NCBI GenBank assembly: GCA_903893215.1
Contig: CAITLJ010000070.1
Coordinates: forward strand, 1 to 64,000
Direction: 5' to 3'
Source of the DNA: an uncultured Ferrovum sp.
GTDB lineage: Bacteria; Pseudomonadota; Gammaproteobacteria; Burkholderiales; Ferrovaceae
Length of the DNA stretch: 64,000 nt
The translations under genes were made by a program, and so were the position numbers. Below are positions 7,804 through 16,613 of this stretch, in pieces (within the stretch, counting starts at the first letter, position 1; the number at the start of each line of letters is the position of its first letter). Below the pieces are notes generated by a model. The model did no database searches. It saw only the letters and a program-made list of their open reading frames with translations, and had not been told where the DNA came from.

Positions 7804-8748
7804 ATGTCCGAATTGCTGAAAAGCATTGATGCACGAACCCGCCTCGCTGGCACCAACAAGCTCGAAATGCTGCTCTTCACCCTGGGTGCGGACTCGCGTA
7901 CTGGGCGCCGCGAAACCTTCGGGATCAACGTATTCAAAGTGCGCGAGGTGATGCGCACGCCGCAGATCACCCGGGCCCCGGACATGCCGTCCGGTATCGA
8001 GGGCATGGTCAGCCTGCGTTCGCAGCTGACTGCGGTGATCGATTTGGCGCGGTATGCGCATGTCGAGACCGAGACCAAGCCCGAGATCATGATCGTCACC
8101 GAATATAACGGTCACACCCAGGGTTTTCTGGTTGAGGCCGTGGATACCATCCTGCGCCTCGACTGGTCGCGGATGAAGGTGCCGCCCGACATGCTGGCCG
8201 TGGAAATGGGAGGTATGGTCACTGCGGTGACCGAACTCGAAAACAACCGCATCGTGATGATGCTGGATGTGGAGCGCATCCTGGCCGAAACCACCAAGAT
8301 CGACGATGACATCTTCTTCCGCAACATCCAGCCGCTGGACGTGGGCGGCGAGCGTACGGTGTTTTTTGCCGACGATTCCAGCGTGGCCCGCAAGCAGATC
8401 GAGCGCACGCTTGACGTGATGCAGGTGCGCTATCTGTCGGCGATCAACGGTCGCCGCGCCTGGGACGAGTTGCGGCGGCTGGCGGATTACGCCGATTCGC
8501 GCAAGCAGTCGGTCAAGGATCTGGTGCAGCTGATCATCACCGACGTCGAGATGCCGGAAATGGACGGCTACATGCTAACCCGCAACATCAAGGCCGACAC
8601 GCGCTTTGCCGGAATTCCGGTGGTGATGCATTCCTCGCTGTCCGGTCAGTCCAACCAGGCGCATGGCAAGACCAACGGTGTGGACGAGTACATACCCAAA
8701 TTCGAACCCCAGCGCCTCGCCGAAGTTGTGACGCGCTATCTGGCCTGA
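7804..8748 (+). CDS. cheV: CheV, CheW-receiver coupling protein (first copy)
   Basis: CheV (314 aa) couples receptors to CheA through an N-terminal CheW-like domain (about 13-165) and carries a C-terminal receiver domain (185-312) that adjusts coupling when phosphorylated. Phosphoacceptor D247 (LIITDVEMPEMDG), the acidic pair D190-D191 and K299 are present. It starts at ATG 7804 behind the sigma-28 promoter. A second cheV follows after 6 nt and shares long stretches ([47 protein letters not shown]), so the pair probably arose by tandem duplication. Confidence 0.95.
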   Translation: MSELLKSIDARTRLAGTNKLEMLLFTLGADSRTGRRETFGINVFKVREVMRTPQITRAPDMPSGIEGMVSLRSQLTAVIDLARYAHVETETKPEIMIVTEYNGHTQGFLVEAVDTILRLDWSRMKVPPDMLAVEMGGMVTAVTELENNRIVMMLDVERILAETTKIDDDIFFRNIQPLDVGGERTVFFADDSSVARKQIERTLDVMQVRYLSAINGRRAWDELRRLADYADSRKQSVKDLVQLIITDVEMPEMDGYMLTRNIKADTRFAGIPVVMHSSLSGQSNQAHGKTNGVDEYIPKFEPQRLAEVVTRYLA

Positions 8749-8754
8749 GGCGAT

Positions 8755-9723
8755 ATGGAAACCAGTCAATCCCACGAATCGAATACCCCGGGCAACCTGC
8801 TCGACACCATCGACGGGCGCACCCGCCTGGCCGGTTCCAACAAGCTGGAGATCCTGCTGTTTTCGCTCGGCACCTCGGAGATTTTCGGCATCAATGTATT
8901 CAAGGTGCGCGAAGTGTGCCAGACGCCACCGATCACCCGCACCCCCAACATGCCGCATGGAATGGAAGGTGTGATCTCGCTGCGGGGCCGCATTGTGCCA
9001 GTGGTCAACCTGGCCAACATCGTGCACGTGCAGACTGCGGCTGAAAGCCATTGCGAGGCCATGCTGGTAATGGAGTACAGCCGCCGCGTGCTGGGTTTCC
9101 TGGTCAGCGATGTGGACCGCATCATCCGTGTCGAATGGTCGGACGTGAAGCCGCCCGAAGCGCTGCTGACCGGCGAGCACGGCATGATCACTGCGATTAC
9201 CCACCTTGATGACGGCAAGCTGGTGTCGATCCTCGATGTGGAAGAAATCCTGATCAAGACGTTCGGCGAGGACGGTATGCGCGACGTCGCCCCGATCGAG
9301 AGCGAGGAAGATCTCACCGTGTTCTTCGTCGATGATTCGACGATTGCCCGCAAGCGCATCGTGGAAGTGCTGGATCGCCTGCGTATCAAGTACAAGCAGG
9401 CCACCAATGGCCTTGAAGCGTGGGAACGCCTGAAAAGCGAGGCCGCCTATGCCGAGCAGCAAGGTCAGGCTTTGAGCGACCTGATCAAGGTGATCATGGT
9501 CGATGCGGAAATGCCGCAAATGGATGGCTATGTGCTGACCCGTAACATCAAGACCGACCGGCGCTTTGACGGAATCCCGGTGGTGATGCACTCCTCGCTG
9601 TCGTCTGAAGCCAATCGCACGATGGGCCAGAGCGTGGGCGTGGATGCCTACGTGGCCAAGTTCGATTCACAAGTTCTGGCGGAAACACTGCGCCCACTGC
9701 TGCTGCGGCACGTTGCCGCCTGA
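8755..9723 (+). CDS. cheV: CheV, CheW-receiver coupling protein (second copy)
   Basis: Second CheV of 322 residues, with a CheW-like domain (about 22-170) and a receiver domain (187-320). Phosphoacceptor D250 ([13 protein letters not shown]) and the acidic pair D193-D194 are present. The GAGG ribosome site overlaps the end of the first cheV. With no stand-alone cheW in the window, the two CheV proteins may supply the coupling function. Receptor preference cannot be judged from sequence. Confidence 0.95.
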   Translation: METSQSHESNTPGNLLDTIDGRTRLAGSNKLEILLFSLGTSEIFGINVFKVREVCQTPPITRTPNMPHGMEGVISLRGRIVPVVNLANIVHVQTAAESHCEAMLVMEYSRRVLGFLVSDVDRIIRVEWSDVKPPEALLTGEHGMITAITHLDDGKLVSILDVEEILIKTFGEDGMRDVAPIESEEDLTVFFVDDSTIARKRIVEVLDRLRIKYKQATNGLEAWERLKSEAAYAEQQGQALSDLIKVIMVDAEMPQMDGYVLTRNIKTDRRFDGIPVVMHSSLSSEANRTMGQSVGVDAYVAKFDSQVLAETLRPLLLRHVAA

Positions 9724-9733
9724 TGGAGTAACC

Positions 9734-10132
9734 ATGGCTGATCCCAATACCAAATTCCTCGTGGTGGACGATTTTTCGACCATGCGTCGGATTGTGCGCA
9801 ACCTGCTGAAGGAGCTTGGCTTCTCGAACGTCGACGAAGCCGAGGATGGCGTGGTGGCACTGGCCAAGCTGCGCTCCAGCCGTTTCGATTTTGTGGTGGC
9901 GGACTGGAACATGCCGAACATGGATGGCTTGACCATGCTGCAGACCATCCGCGCCGATGAAAACCTGAAACACCTGCCCGTGCTGATGGTGACCGCTGAA
10001 GCCAAGAAGGAAAACATCATTGCAGCAGCCCAGGCCGGGGCAAACGGCTACGTGGTGAAGCCGTTTACTGCGGCGATCCTGGACGAAAAGCTTGGCAAGA
10101 TCTTTGCCAAGATGGAAGCCGCTGGCGCCTGA
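9734..10132 (+). CDS. cheY: CheY, chemotaxis response regulator
   Basis: Canonical CheY of 132 residues. Phosphorylated CheY binds FliM and changes motor direction. D12, D13, phosphoacceptor D57 ([12 protein letters not shown]), T87 and K109 fall at exactly the Escherichia coli positions. The ATG at 9734 follows GGAG. The frame is open further upstream, but that part overlaps cheV and is not CheY-like. cheZ follows after 13 nt, a normal CheY-CheZ pairing. Confidence 0.97.
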   Translation: MADPNTKFLVVDDFSTMRRIVRNLLKELGFSNVDEAEDGVVALAKLRSSRFDFVVADWNMPNMDGLTMLQTIRADENLKHLPVLMVTAEAKKENIIAAAQAGANGYVVKPFTAAILDEKLGKIFAKMEAAGA

Positions 10133-10145
10133 GGAACCAAAGACC

Positions 10146-11033
10146 ATGAGTAACGCAGAACGCGACAACCCGGATCTGGAAGCGCTGTTTGACAGCATTG
10201 CCGATGCCCGGGACTTTGCGCCCCCGGGTGCACCGTCGAAGCCGGCCGCCACCAAGGCGGCCTCGACCAAGGCCGCTGTGGCCAAGGCAACCGTGCCCAC
10301 CCCGGTGAAGCCGGAACCCGTGCCGGCCAACCCGGAAGCCGCTGTTGATCACCTGGCGGGGACCCCTGCCGTGGCCGTTCTCAGCGCGGCCAACGCGGCC
10401 CTGGCCGCCGACGGCCAGTCCGGCCAGGAAGAGCTGATCTCTCGTATCGGCCATCTGACCCGCAGCCTGCACGACAGCCTGCGTGAACTGGGCTACGACA
10501 AGGCGATCGAGCACGCCGCAGCGGCGATTCCCGATACCCGCGACCGTCTGGCCTACGTGGCCAACCTGACCGGTGATGCGGCAAACAAGGTGCTCACGCT
10601 TACCGAAACCGCCCTGCCGCTGCAGGAAGCGATGGGTACGCAGGCGCGCAATTTGTCGGGGCGCTGGCAGGCGCTGTTCGACAACCGCCTGTCGGTCAGC
10701 GAATTTGAGGCGCTGGTCGCGCATACCCGCACCTACCTGGATGCCGTGCCGACCCATGCCAGCGATACCAGCCGTTGCCTGCGCGACATCATGGTGGCGC
10801 AGGATTTCCATGATCTGACCGGTCAGGTGATCCGCAAGATCACCGATATGGCGCATCGCATGGAAGCCGAACTGGTCACCCTGCTGATTGAAAACGTCAG
10901 CCCCGAAACCCGGGCGGAAGTCATGGCCACCAATGGCTTGATGAACGGACCGGTAATCAGTGCCGATGGCCGCGCCGATGTGGTCACCACCCAGGCGCAG
11001 GTCGATGACCTGCTGGCCACTCTCGGATTCTGA
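10146..11033 (+). CDS. cheZ: CheZ, CheY-P phosphatase
   Basis: CheZ (295 aa) dephosphorylates CheY-P. The active-site segment AQDFHDLTGQVIRKI holds D223 and Q227, equivalent to Escherichia coli D143 and Q147. The last residues VDDLLATLGF match the CheY-binding tail of enterobacterial CheZ. The N-terminal 85 or so residues are Ala/Pro/Lys-rich (KPAATKAASTKAAVAKATVP) and make the protein longer than the 214-residue Escherichia coli form. The start at 10146 follows GAGGAA; the upstream part of the frame overlaps cheY. The next cheA starts 2 nt after the stop. Confidence 0.96.
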   Translation: MSNAERDNPDLEALFDSIADARDFAPPGAPSKPAATKAASTKAAVAKATVPTPVKPEPVPANPEAAVDHLAGTPAVAVLSAANAALAADGQSGQEELISRIGHLTRSLHDSLRELGYDKAIEHAAAAIPDTRDRLAYVANLTGDAANKVLTLTETALPLQEAMGTQARNLSGRWQALFDNRLSVSEFEALVAHTRTYLDAVPTHASDTSRCLRDIMVAQDFHDLTGQVIRKITDMAHRMEAELVTLLIENVSPETRAEVMATNGLMNGPVISADGRADVVTTQAQVDDLLATLGF

Positions 11034-11035
11034 TC

Positions 11036-12958
11036 ATGAGCGACTTTTCCGGAAACGAAGAACTGCTGCAGGACTTTTTGCAGGAAGCGTCCGAGCTGCT
11101 GTCGGACGTGGACAACAAGTTGGTCGACCTGGAAAAAAATCCGGCTGACCGGGCTTTGCTCAACGATGTGTTCCGGGGCTTCCATACCATCAAGGGCGGT
11201 GCCGGTTTTCTGGCCGCAACAGCGCTGGTGGAACTGTGTCACCGCACCGAGAACCTGTTCGACAAGCTGCGCGTGGGCGAACTGCACCTCGATCCCGTGC
11301 TGATGGACGTGATCATGGCGGCCACTGGCGAGGTACGGCAGATGTTTGCCGCGCTGTCACACGGCAATCAGCCTGCGCCTGCCCCAATGCCTATCCTGGC
11401 GGCCCTTGACAAGGTACTGGCCGGAGAGGTGCTGCAGGCCGATGACGGAGCGGGAAGCAAGGCCGCCCCCAATGACGGCAGCAAGTGGGCCGCCGTGGCG
11501 GCCGACCAACAGCTCATACCGCAGGTGAATGGCAAACCCGATTGGGGATATCTGATGAACGTACTGACCGGTGAAGGCAATCCTCAACCCCAGCCTGTGG
11601 CAACCGGACACGACGGTGACACGGCAGCCGATGGCAATGACACCGCTGTCCGGTCGCGCCGCGATGTGCCGGCGGATCCGGCGCGCGGTGGCAACAACAT
11701 GCAGATGGCGGTGGCTGCCGGCAAGGAAACCACGATCCGCGTGGATACCGAACGGCTCGACAATGTTCTCACCCTGTCCGGTGAAATCGGCCTGATCAAG
11801 AACCGTCTTACCCGCCTGCGCTCCGACCTGCTGGGAGGCCGCAATGATGGCGATACCCTGCGTGCGCTGGATGAAGCGGTGGGGCAACTCGACCTGCTGG
11901 TGAGCAGCCTGCAGAACGCGGTGATGAAAACCCGGATGCAGCCGATCGGCCGCCTGTTCAGCAAGTATCCACGCCTGGCGCGCGATCTGGCCCGCCAGCT
12001 CGGCAAAGAAGTCGAACTGGTGCTGGTGGGTGAAGAAACCGAAATCGACAAGACCATGCTGGAGGATCTGAACGATCCGCTGATCCATCTGGTGCGCAAC
12101 GCCGTGGATCACGGTGTGGAGGGGCCGGAGGAACGCTTGCAGTCCGGCAAGCCGGCCAAGTGCACCGTGCAGCTGTCCGCCCGTCAGGAAGGCGACCATG
12201 TGGTGATCGAGATTGTCGACGACGGTCGCGGCATGCGCCCGGACATCATTCGCGCCAAGGCAGTGGAGAAGGGCGTGATCAGCCCGCAGGAAGCCAACAC
12301 ACTGGACGAAAAGGCCAGTATCAACCTGATTTTCATGCCGGGTTTCTCGACCAAGACCGAAGTTTCGAGCGTGTCGGGCCGTGGTGTGGGCATGGATGTG
12401 GTGAAGACCAACATTCACCGCCTCAATGGCGAGATCGATGTGCTGTCGGAACCCGGCAAGGGCTCGCGGTTCACCATTTCGCTGCCGCTGACCATGGCGA
12501 TCCTGCCGGTGCTTGTGGTGCGCCTGGGCGAACAGCCCTTCGCCCTGCCGCTGTCACTGGTGCGCGAGATCCTGCCGATGATTCCTGGCGAACTGCAACA
12601 TGTCACCGGCAAGGCCACCATGGTGGTGCGCGGGGAGGTGCTTCCCGTGATTCCGCTGGCCACACTGCTTGGCTGGCCCCATCAGGGTGCCAATGCGGGT
12701 GGCGTGCTGCTCGAGTTTGCCGGGGTCAAGTTCATTCTTGCCATCGACTCTTTCGCGGGTCGCGACGACGTGGTGATCAAGTCACTGGAAGGCTTCAAGC
12801 CGCGCGGTGTGGCTGGCGTCACGCTATCGAGCGACGGCCAGATCGTGTTGATCCTCGATCTGAAGGAACTGCTCGACGACACTGGCTGGACCAGTGGTGG
12901 CATTGGCCAGGCGCAGGCGCGCGCCTGGCTGAATTCGATGGACCCGGCCACCCACTGA
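11036..12958 (+). CDS. cheA: CheA histidine kinase (second copy)
   Basis: CheA of 640 residues. The HPt domain carries H50 (GFHTIKGG). A variable linker runs from about 110 to 225. Then come dimerization helices (230-305), the ATPase domain with N355 (HLVRNAVDHG), DDGRGM (395-400), MPGFSTK (434-440) and GRGVGMD (448-454), and a C-terminal CheW-like domain. It is closer to the standard chemotaxis CheA than the first copy and sits with cheY and cheZ, so it is the likely main kinase for the motor. No cheB or cheR follows. Confidence 0.95.
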   Translation: MSDFSGNEELLQDFLQEASELLSDVDNKLVDLEKNPADRALLNDVFRGFHTIKGGAGFLAATALVELCHRTENLFDKLRVGELHLDPVLMDVIMAATGEVRQMFAALSHGNQPAPAPMPILAALDKVLAGEVLQADDGAGSKAAPNDGSKWAAVAADQQLIPQVNGKPDWGYLMNVLTGEGNPQPQPVATGHDGDTAADGNDTAVRSRRDVPADPARGGNNMQMAVAAGKETTIRVDTERLDNVLTLSGEIGLIKNRLTRLRSDLLGGRNDGDTLRALDEAVGQLDLLVSSLQNAVMKTRMQPIGRLFSKYPRLARDLARQLGKEVELVLVGEETEIDKTMLEDLNDPLIHLVRNAVDHGVEGPEERLQSGKPAKCTVQLSARQEGDHVVIEIVDDGRGMRPDIIRAKAVEKGVISPQEANTLDEKASINLIFMPGFSTKTEVSSVSGRGVGMDVVKTNIHRLNGEIDVLSEPGKGSRFTISLPLTMAILPVLVVRLGEQPFALPLSLVREILPMIPGELQHVTGKATMVVRGEVLPVIPLATLLGWPHQGANAGGVLLEFAGVKFILAIDSFAGRDDVVIKSLEGFKPRGVAGVTLSSDGQIVLILDLKELLDDTGWTSGGIGQAQARAWLNSMDPATH

Positions 12959-12998
12959 TCGGTTTGCTGCTGGTCCCCTCCGGCAACCTGTTGTCCGC

Positions 12999-13043
12999 AC
13001 CCGACCGTAACTGCCTTCGACCCTGAAGGTGGTGCAGTCGGGT
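12999..13043 (+). terminator. Possible hairpin terminator after cheA
   Basis: ACCCGAC (12999-13005) pairs with GTCGGGT (13037-13043), and CCTTC/GAAGG can form an inner stem. It lies 40 nt after the cheA stop and upstream of the flhB promoter. There is no T-run, so factor-independent termination is doubtful. Confidence 0.3.
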
Positions 13044-13097
13044 GATTGCCCGCCTGCAGCGTCGATGGTGCTACCGCGCATTGATCGCCAGCATCGG

Positions 13098-13165
13098 CAA
13101 GCTTGAATAAGCCCGCTTTACCGGGTCTCCTTGGCTCTTTGGCCCCTCCCTGCGCAACCGATAAT
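13098..13165 (+). promoter_or_regulatory. Predicted FlhDC box and class II promoter of flhB
   Basis: Left half-site CAAGC-TTG-AATAAGC (13098-13112) and a weaker right half from 13126 (TCTCCTT-GGC-TCTTT). A -10-like GATAAT lies at 13160-13165, 34 nt from the inner edge of the right half. Layout matches the boxes at flgA/flgB and fliF/fliE. The flhB start is about 70 nt further on. Confidence 0.6.
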
Positions 13166-13236
13166 TTCATCACGATGTGACATTGGTCCCGGCCTTCCTG
13201 GTCAGGCAAGGTCATCGCGGTGGAGTCAGGCGCAAC

Positions 13237-14529
13237 ATGGCCGAAGAAAGCGATCTTGAAAAAACGGAGTCACCCTCACCACGCAGGCTGGAGCAGGCGC
13301 GTGAGAACGGGCAGGCTCCTCATTCACGCGAGCTCTCCTCCTTTGCGGTGATGATGTCTTCCGGGGTTGGCCTGGCCATCCTGGGGCAGGGCATCGCCGA
13401 CGGTCTGCGCGGTGACATGACCCGCGCCCTGCGCTTCGACAACAGTTTTGTACAACACCCGGAATGGATGCTGGAGTTCCTGGCGCGCGATGGTCACAAA
13501 GCCCTGATGCAGCTGCTGCCGTATCTGGGCACCGTATTCTTCGTTGCCCTGGTCGCGCCGCTGGTGCTCTCGGGTTTCCTGTTTTCCACCAAGAACCTGA
13601 TGCCCGACTTCAGCCGGCTGTCGCCTGCCAAGGGGCTGGGCAACATGTTTTCGATCAATGGCCTGTCCGAACTGGTCAAGGCCGTGCTCAAGGCGATGCT
13701 GATCGGCGGTCTGGCCGGCTGGTACCTGTGGAAGAGCGAGGGCGCCGCCCTGGCCCTTGGCCATGTCGACCTGCAGCATGGCATCACCGATGGCATCTCC
13801 CTGCTGCAGCATTGCACGTATGTGTTGCTGGCTGGCATGGCCGTGGTGGTGGCGATCGATGTGCCCTATCAGCTCTGGCGTCATCACGAGAGCCTGATGA
13901 TGACGCGCGAGGAACTGCGCCAGGAAGCCCGCGAGTCGGATGGTGATCCGCAAGTGAAGGCGCGCATCCGTCAGCAGCAACGCGAGGCCTCACGCCGCCG
14001 CATGATGTCCGAAGTGCCGAATGCTGATGTGGTGGTCACCAACCCGACCCACTATGCGGTGGCCCTCAAGTACAGCCAGGGCATGCGGGCGCCGCGCGTG
14101 GTGGCCAAGGGCGGCGATCTGGTTGCCTTGAAGATTCGTGCGCTGGCCGAGCAGCATGGCATTGCCATCCTCGAACAGCCGCCGCTGGCCCGTGCGCTGT
14201 TCAAGCACGCGGACCTTGAGCGCGAAATCCCGCCGGTGCTGTATGGTGCGGTGGCCGAAGTGCTGGCCTACCTGTTCCAGTTGCGGGCGTGGAAGGACGG
14301 CAACGGTGCGCGTCCGAAAGAGCCGCGTGTGGTCGAGGTACCCGAGGAAGTGGCGGTGCCCGCCAGCGCCATCCTGCCGCTCGACGACCTGCCTGCCGCA
14401 GCGGCCAGGCCGGCAAGCGCTTCTGCCAGGCGGGACGCTGGCCCCGCAGGCGGCGCTGTATCGACCAGCGACCAGACCATCGGGATCGACCGCCTGGGCG
14501 GCATTGCCAGCGGCGTGCGTAGCGTATGA
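13237..14529 (+). CDS. flhB: FlhB, flagellar export switch protein
   Basis: FlhB (430 aa) is the export-gate component that switches from rod/hook to filament substrates. Four membrane segments are followed by a cytoplasmic domain. The self-cleavage motif NPTH sits at N269-H272, the same numbers as in Salmonella. Residues from about 370 form a Pro/Ala-rich tail of some 60 residues beyond the usual end. The ATG at 13237 follows GTGGAG; the frame is open to 13177 but that part is not FlhB-like. It overlaps flhA by ATGA. A class II promoter is predicted at 13098-13165. Confidence 0.96.
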   Translation: MAEESDLEKTESPSPRRLEQARENGQAPHSRELSSFAVMMSSGVGLAILGQGIADGLRGDMTRALRFDNSFVQHPEWMLEFLARDGHKALMQLLPYLGTVFFVALVAPLVLSGFLFSTKNLMPDFSRLSPAKGLGNMFSINGLSELVKAVLKAMLIGGLAGWYLWKSEGAALALGHVDLQHGITDGISLLQHCTYVLLAGMAVVVAIDVPYQLWRHHESLMMTREELRQEARESDGDPQVKARIRQQQREASRRRMMSEVPNADVVVTNPTHYAVALKYSQGMRAPRVVAKGGDLVALKIRALAEQHGIAILEQPPLARALFKHADLEREIPPVLYGAVAEVLAYLFQLRAWKDGNGARPKEPRVVEVPEEVAVPASAILPLDDLPAAAARPASASARRDAGPAGGAVSTSDQTIGIDRLGGIASGVRSV

Positions 14530-16613
14530 ACGCCTTGCTCAACCGCCTGCCGGGTTTTGTGCGCAACCTGCAGATGAAGGGCATGGCGGGGCCCATGCTG
14601 ATCATCATGATCCTGGGCATGATGGTGCTCCCGCTGCCGGCCTTCATGCTCGACATCCTGTTCACCTTCAACATCGCCGTGTCGATCATGGTGTTGCTGG
14701 TTGGCGTGAATTCGCTCAAGCCACTCGATTTCGCGTCATTCCCGGCAGTGCTGCTGCTCACCACCTTGCTGCGCCTGTCGCTCAACGTGGCGTCGGCGCG
14801 CATCGTGCTGCTCGAGGGTCACACCGGCCCGGACGCGGCCGGCAAGGTGATCGAGGCGTTCGGCCACTTTCTGGTCGGTGGCAACTACGCCGTCGGTATC
14901 GTGGTGTTCATCATCCTGGTGGTGATCAACTTCGTGGTGATCACCAAGGGTGCAGGCCGCATTGCAGAAGTGACCGCGCGTTTCACCCTGGACGCCATGC
15001 CCGGCAAACAGATGGCCATCGATGCCGACCTGAATGCCGGCCTGATTGGCGAGGACGAGGCACGCAAGCGCCGCCGCGCCGTCTCGCAGGAAGCTGACTT
15101 TTTCGGTTCGATGGACGGTGCCAGCAAGTTCGTGCGCGGCGATGCCGTGGCCGGTATCGTGATCCTGGTGATCAACATTGTGGGCGGCCTGGTGGTGGGC
15201 ATGCTGCAGCACGACCTCGATTTTGCCACCGCCGCGCGCAACTACACCCTGCTCACCATCGGTGACGGCCTGGTCGCGCAGGTGCCCTCGCTGATCATCT
15301 CCACTGCCGCCGGCGTGATCGTAAGCCGGGTAAGCACCGATCAGAGCATTGGCCAGCAGCTTGCCGTCGAACTGTTGTCGAACCCGGGTGTGTTGGGCCT
15401 CACGGCCGCGATCATCGGCCTGATGGGCATCGTGCCGGGTATGCCGCATATTCCTTTTCTGCTGATTTCCGGCATTCTCGGTGCTGCTGCCTGGCAGATG
15501 TCACAACCGAAGGCAGCGCCGGCCACCGACCTGGTGCCCGACGCCGCACCTCCCGTCAGTCCGGAGAACGCCGAAGCCAGCTGGGACGATGTGATGCCGG
15601 TGGACGTGTTGGGACTGGAAGTGGGTTACCGTCTGATTCCGCTGGTGGATCGTAACCAGGACGGCGAACTGCTGCGCCGGATCAAGGGAATCCGCAAGAA
15701 GTTCGCCCAGGAGATTGGTTTTCTGGCGCCGGCCATCCATATCCGCGACAACCTGGAACTGCGTCCCAGCGCTTACCGCATCGTGCTGAAAGGCGTCGAA
15801 GTGGGGCGCGGCGAATCCTTTGCTGGCCAGTTCCTTGCGATTGATCCCGGCCGCGTTTCGGGCACGTTGCCCGGCACGCCGACCAGGGATCCCGCGTTCG
15901 GCCTGCCGGCCGTGTGGATTGAGGCCGGCCTGCGCGACCGCGCACTCTCGCTGGGCTACACGGTGGTCGACGCCGGCACGGTGGTGGCCACCCATCTGAA
16001 CCACGTGATCACGCACCACGCCGCCGAGCTGCTCGGCCGTCAGGAAGTGCAGCAACTGCTCGATCACCTGGCCAAGGCCTTTCCCAAACTGGTCGATGAC
16101 CTGGTGCCCAAGCTGATCTCGATTTCGGCGCTGCAGAAAGTCCTGCAGAACCTGCTCACTGAGGGGGTGCATATCCGGGACATGCGCACCATCGTCGACA
16201 CGCTGACCGAACACGCCGCCCGTGTGCAGAGTCCGAGCGACCTGACCGAGGTGGTGCGGACGGCGTTGGGTCGCGCCATCGTGCAGCAGATTTTTCCGGG
16301 CAACGCAGATGTGCAGGTGATCGCGCTCGACAGCCAGCTCGAAGGCGTGCTCAACCAGGCCGTGGGCGCCGCAGGCGAGGGCGCCAGCCTCGAGCCGGGC
16401 CTTGCCGATACCTTGCTGCGCGAAACCGCCAATGCCGCCGCCAAGCAGGAGGCCCAGGGCGTCACGCCGGTGCTGCTCGTGCCGGGTCCCCTGCGTGCGC
16501 TGCTGGCGCGCTTCCTGCGCCGGACCATACCCGCCCTGAGCGTGCTCGCGCATGGCGAAATCCCAGATCAACGTACCCTGAAAGTGACGGCCATCGTCGG
16601 AGGTAGAGCATGA
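14526..16613 (+). CDS. flhA: FlhA, flagellar export gate protein
   Basis: FlhA (695 aa) forms the nonameric ring of the export gate, which uses the proton motive force and docks chaperone-substrate complexes. The N-terminal half has eight membrane segments and the conserved FHIPEP-family loop (GRIAEVTARFTLDAMPGKQMAIDADLNAGLI). The C-terminal half from about 350 is the cytoplasmic domain (VDVLGLEVGYRLIPLVD). Length is normal. It overlaps flhB and flhF by 4 nt each (ATGA), which indicates tight translational coupling. Confidence 0.97.
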   Translation: MNALLNRLPGFVRNLQMKGMAGPMLIIMILGMMVLPLPAFMLDILFTFNIAVSIMVLLVGVNSLKPLDFASFPAVLLLTTLLRLSLNVASARIVLLEGHTGPDAAGKVIEAFGHFLVGGNYAVGIVVFIILVVINFVVITKGAGRIAEVTARFTLDAMPGKQMAIDADLNAGLIGEDEARKRRRAVSQEADFFGSMDGASKFVRGDAVAGIVILVINIVGGLVVGMLQHDLDFATAARNYTLLTIGDGLVAQVPSLIISTAAGVIVSRVSTDQSIGQQLAVELLSNPGVLGLTAAIIGLMGIVPGMPHIPFLLISGILGAAAWQMSQPKAAPATDLVPDAAPPVSPENAEASWDDVMPVDVLGLEVGYRLIPLVDRNQDGELLRRIKGIRKKFAQEIGFLAPAIHIRDNLELRPSAYRIVLKGVEVGRGESFAGQFLAIDPGRVSGTLPGTPTRDPAFGLPAVWIEAGLRDRALSLGYTVVDAGTVVATHLNHVITHHAAELLGRQEVQQLLDHLAKAFPKLVDDLVPKLISISALQKVLQNLLTEGVHIRDMRTIVDTLTEHAARVQSPSDLTEVVRTALGRAIVQQIFPGNADVQVIALDSQLEGVLNQAVGAAGEGASLEPGLADTLLRETANAAAKQEAQGVTPVLLVPGPLRALLARFLRRTIPALSVLAHGEIPDQRTLKVTAIVGGRA

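Noticed and set aside
13157-13164. ACCGATAA before flhB as a sigma-28 promoter
   Set aside because: The expected -35 position reads TTTGGCCC. The GATAAT inside it fits better as the -10 of the FlhDC-dependent promoter, at the same distance as in flgA/flgB.
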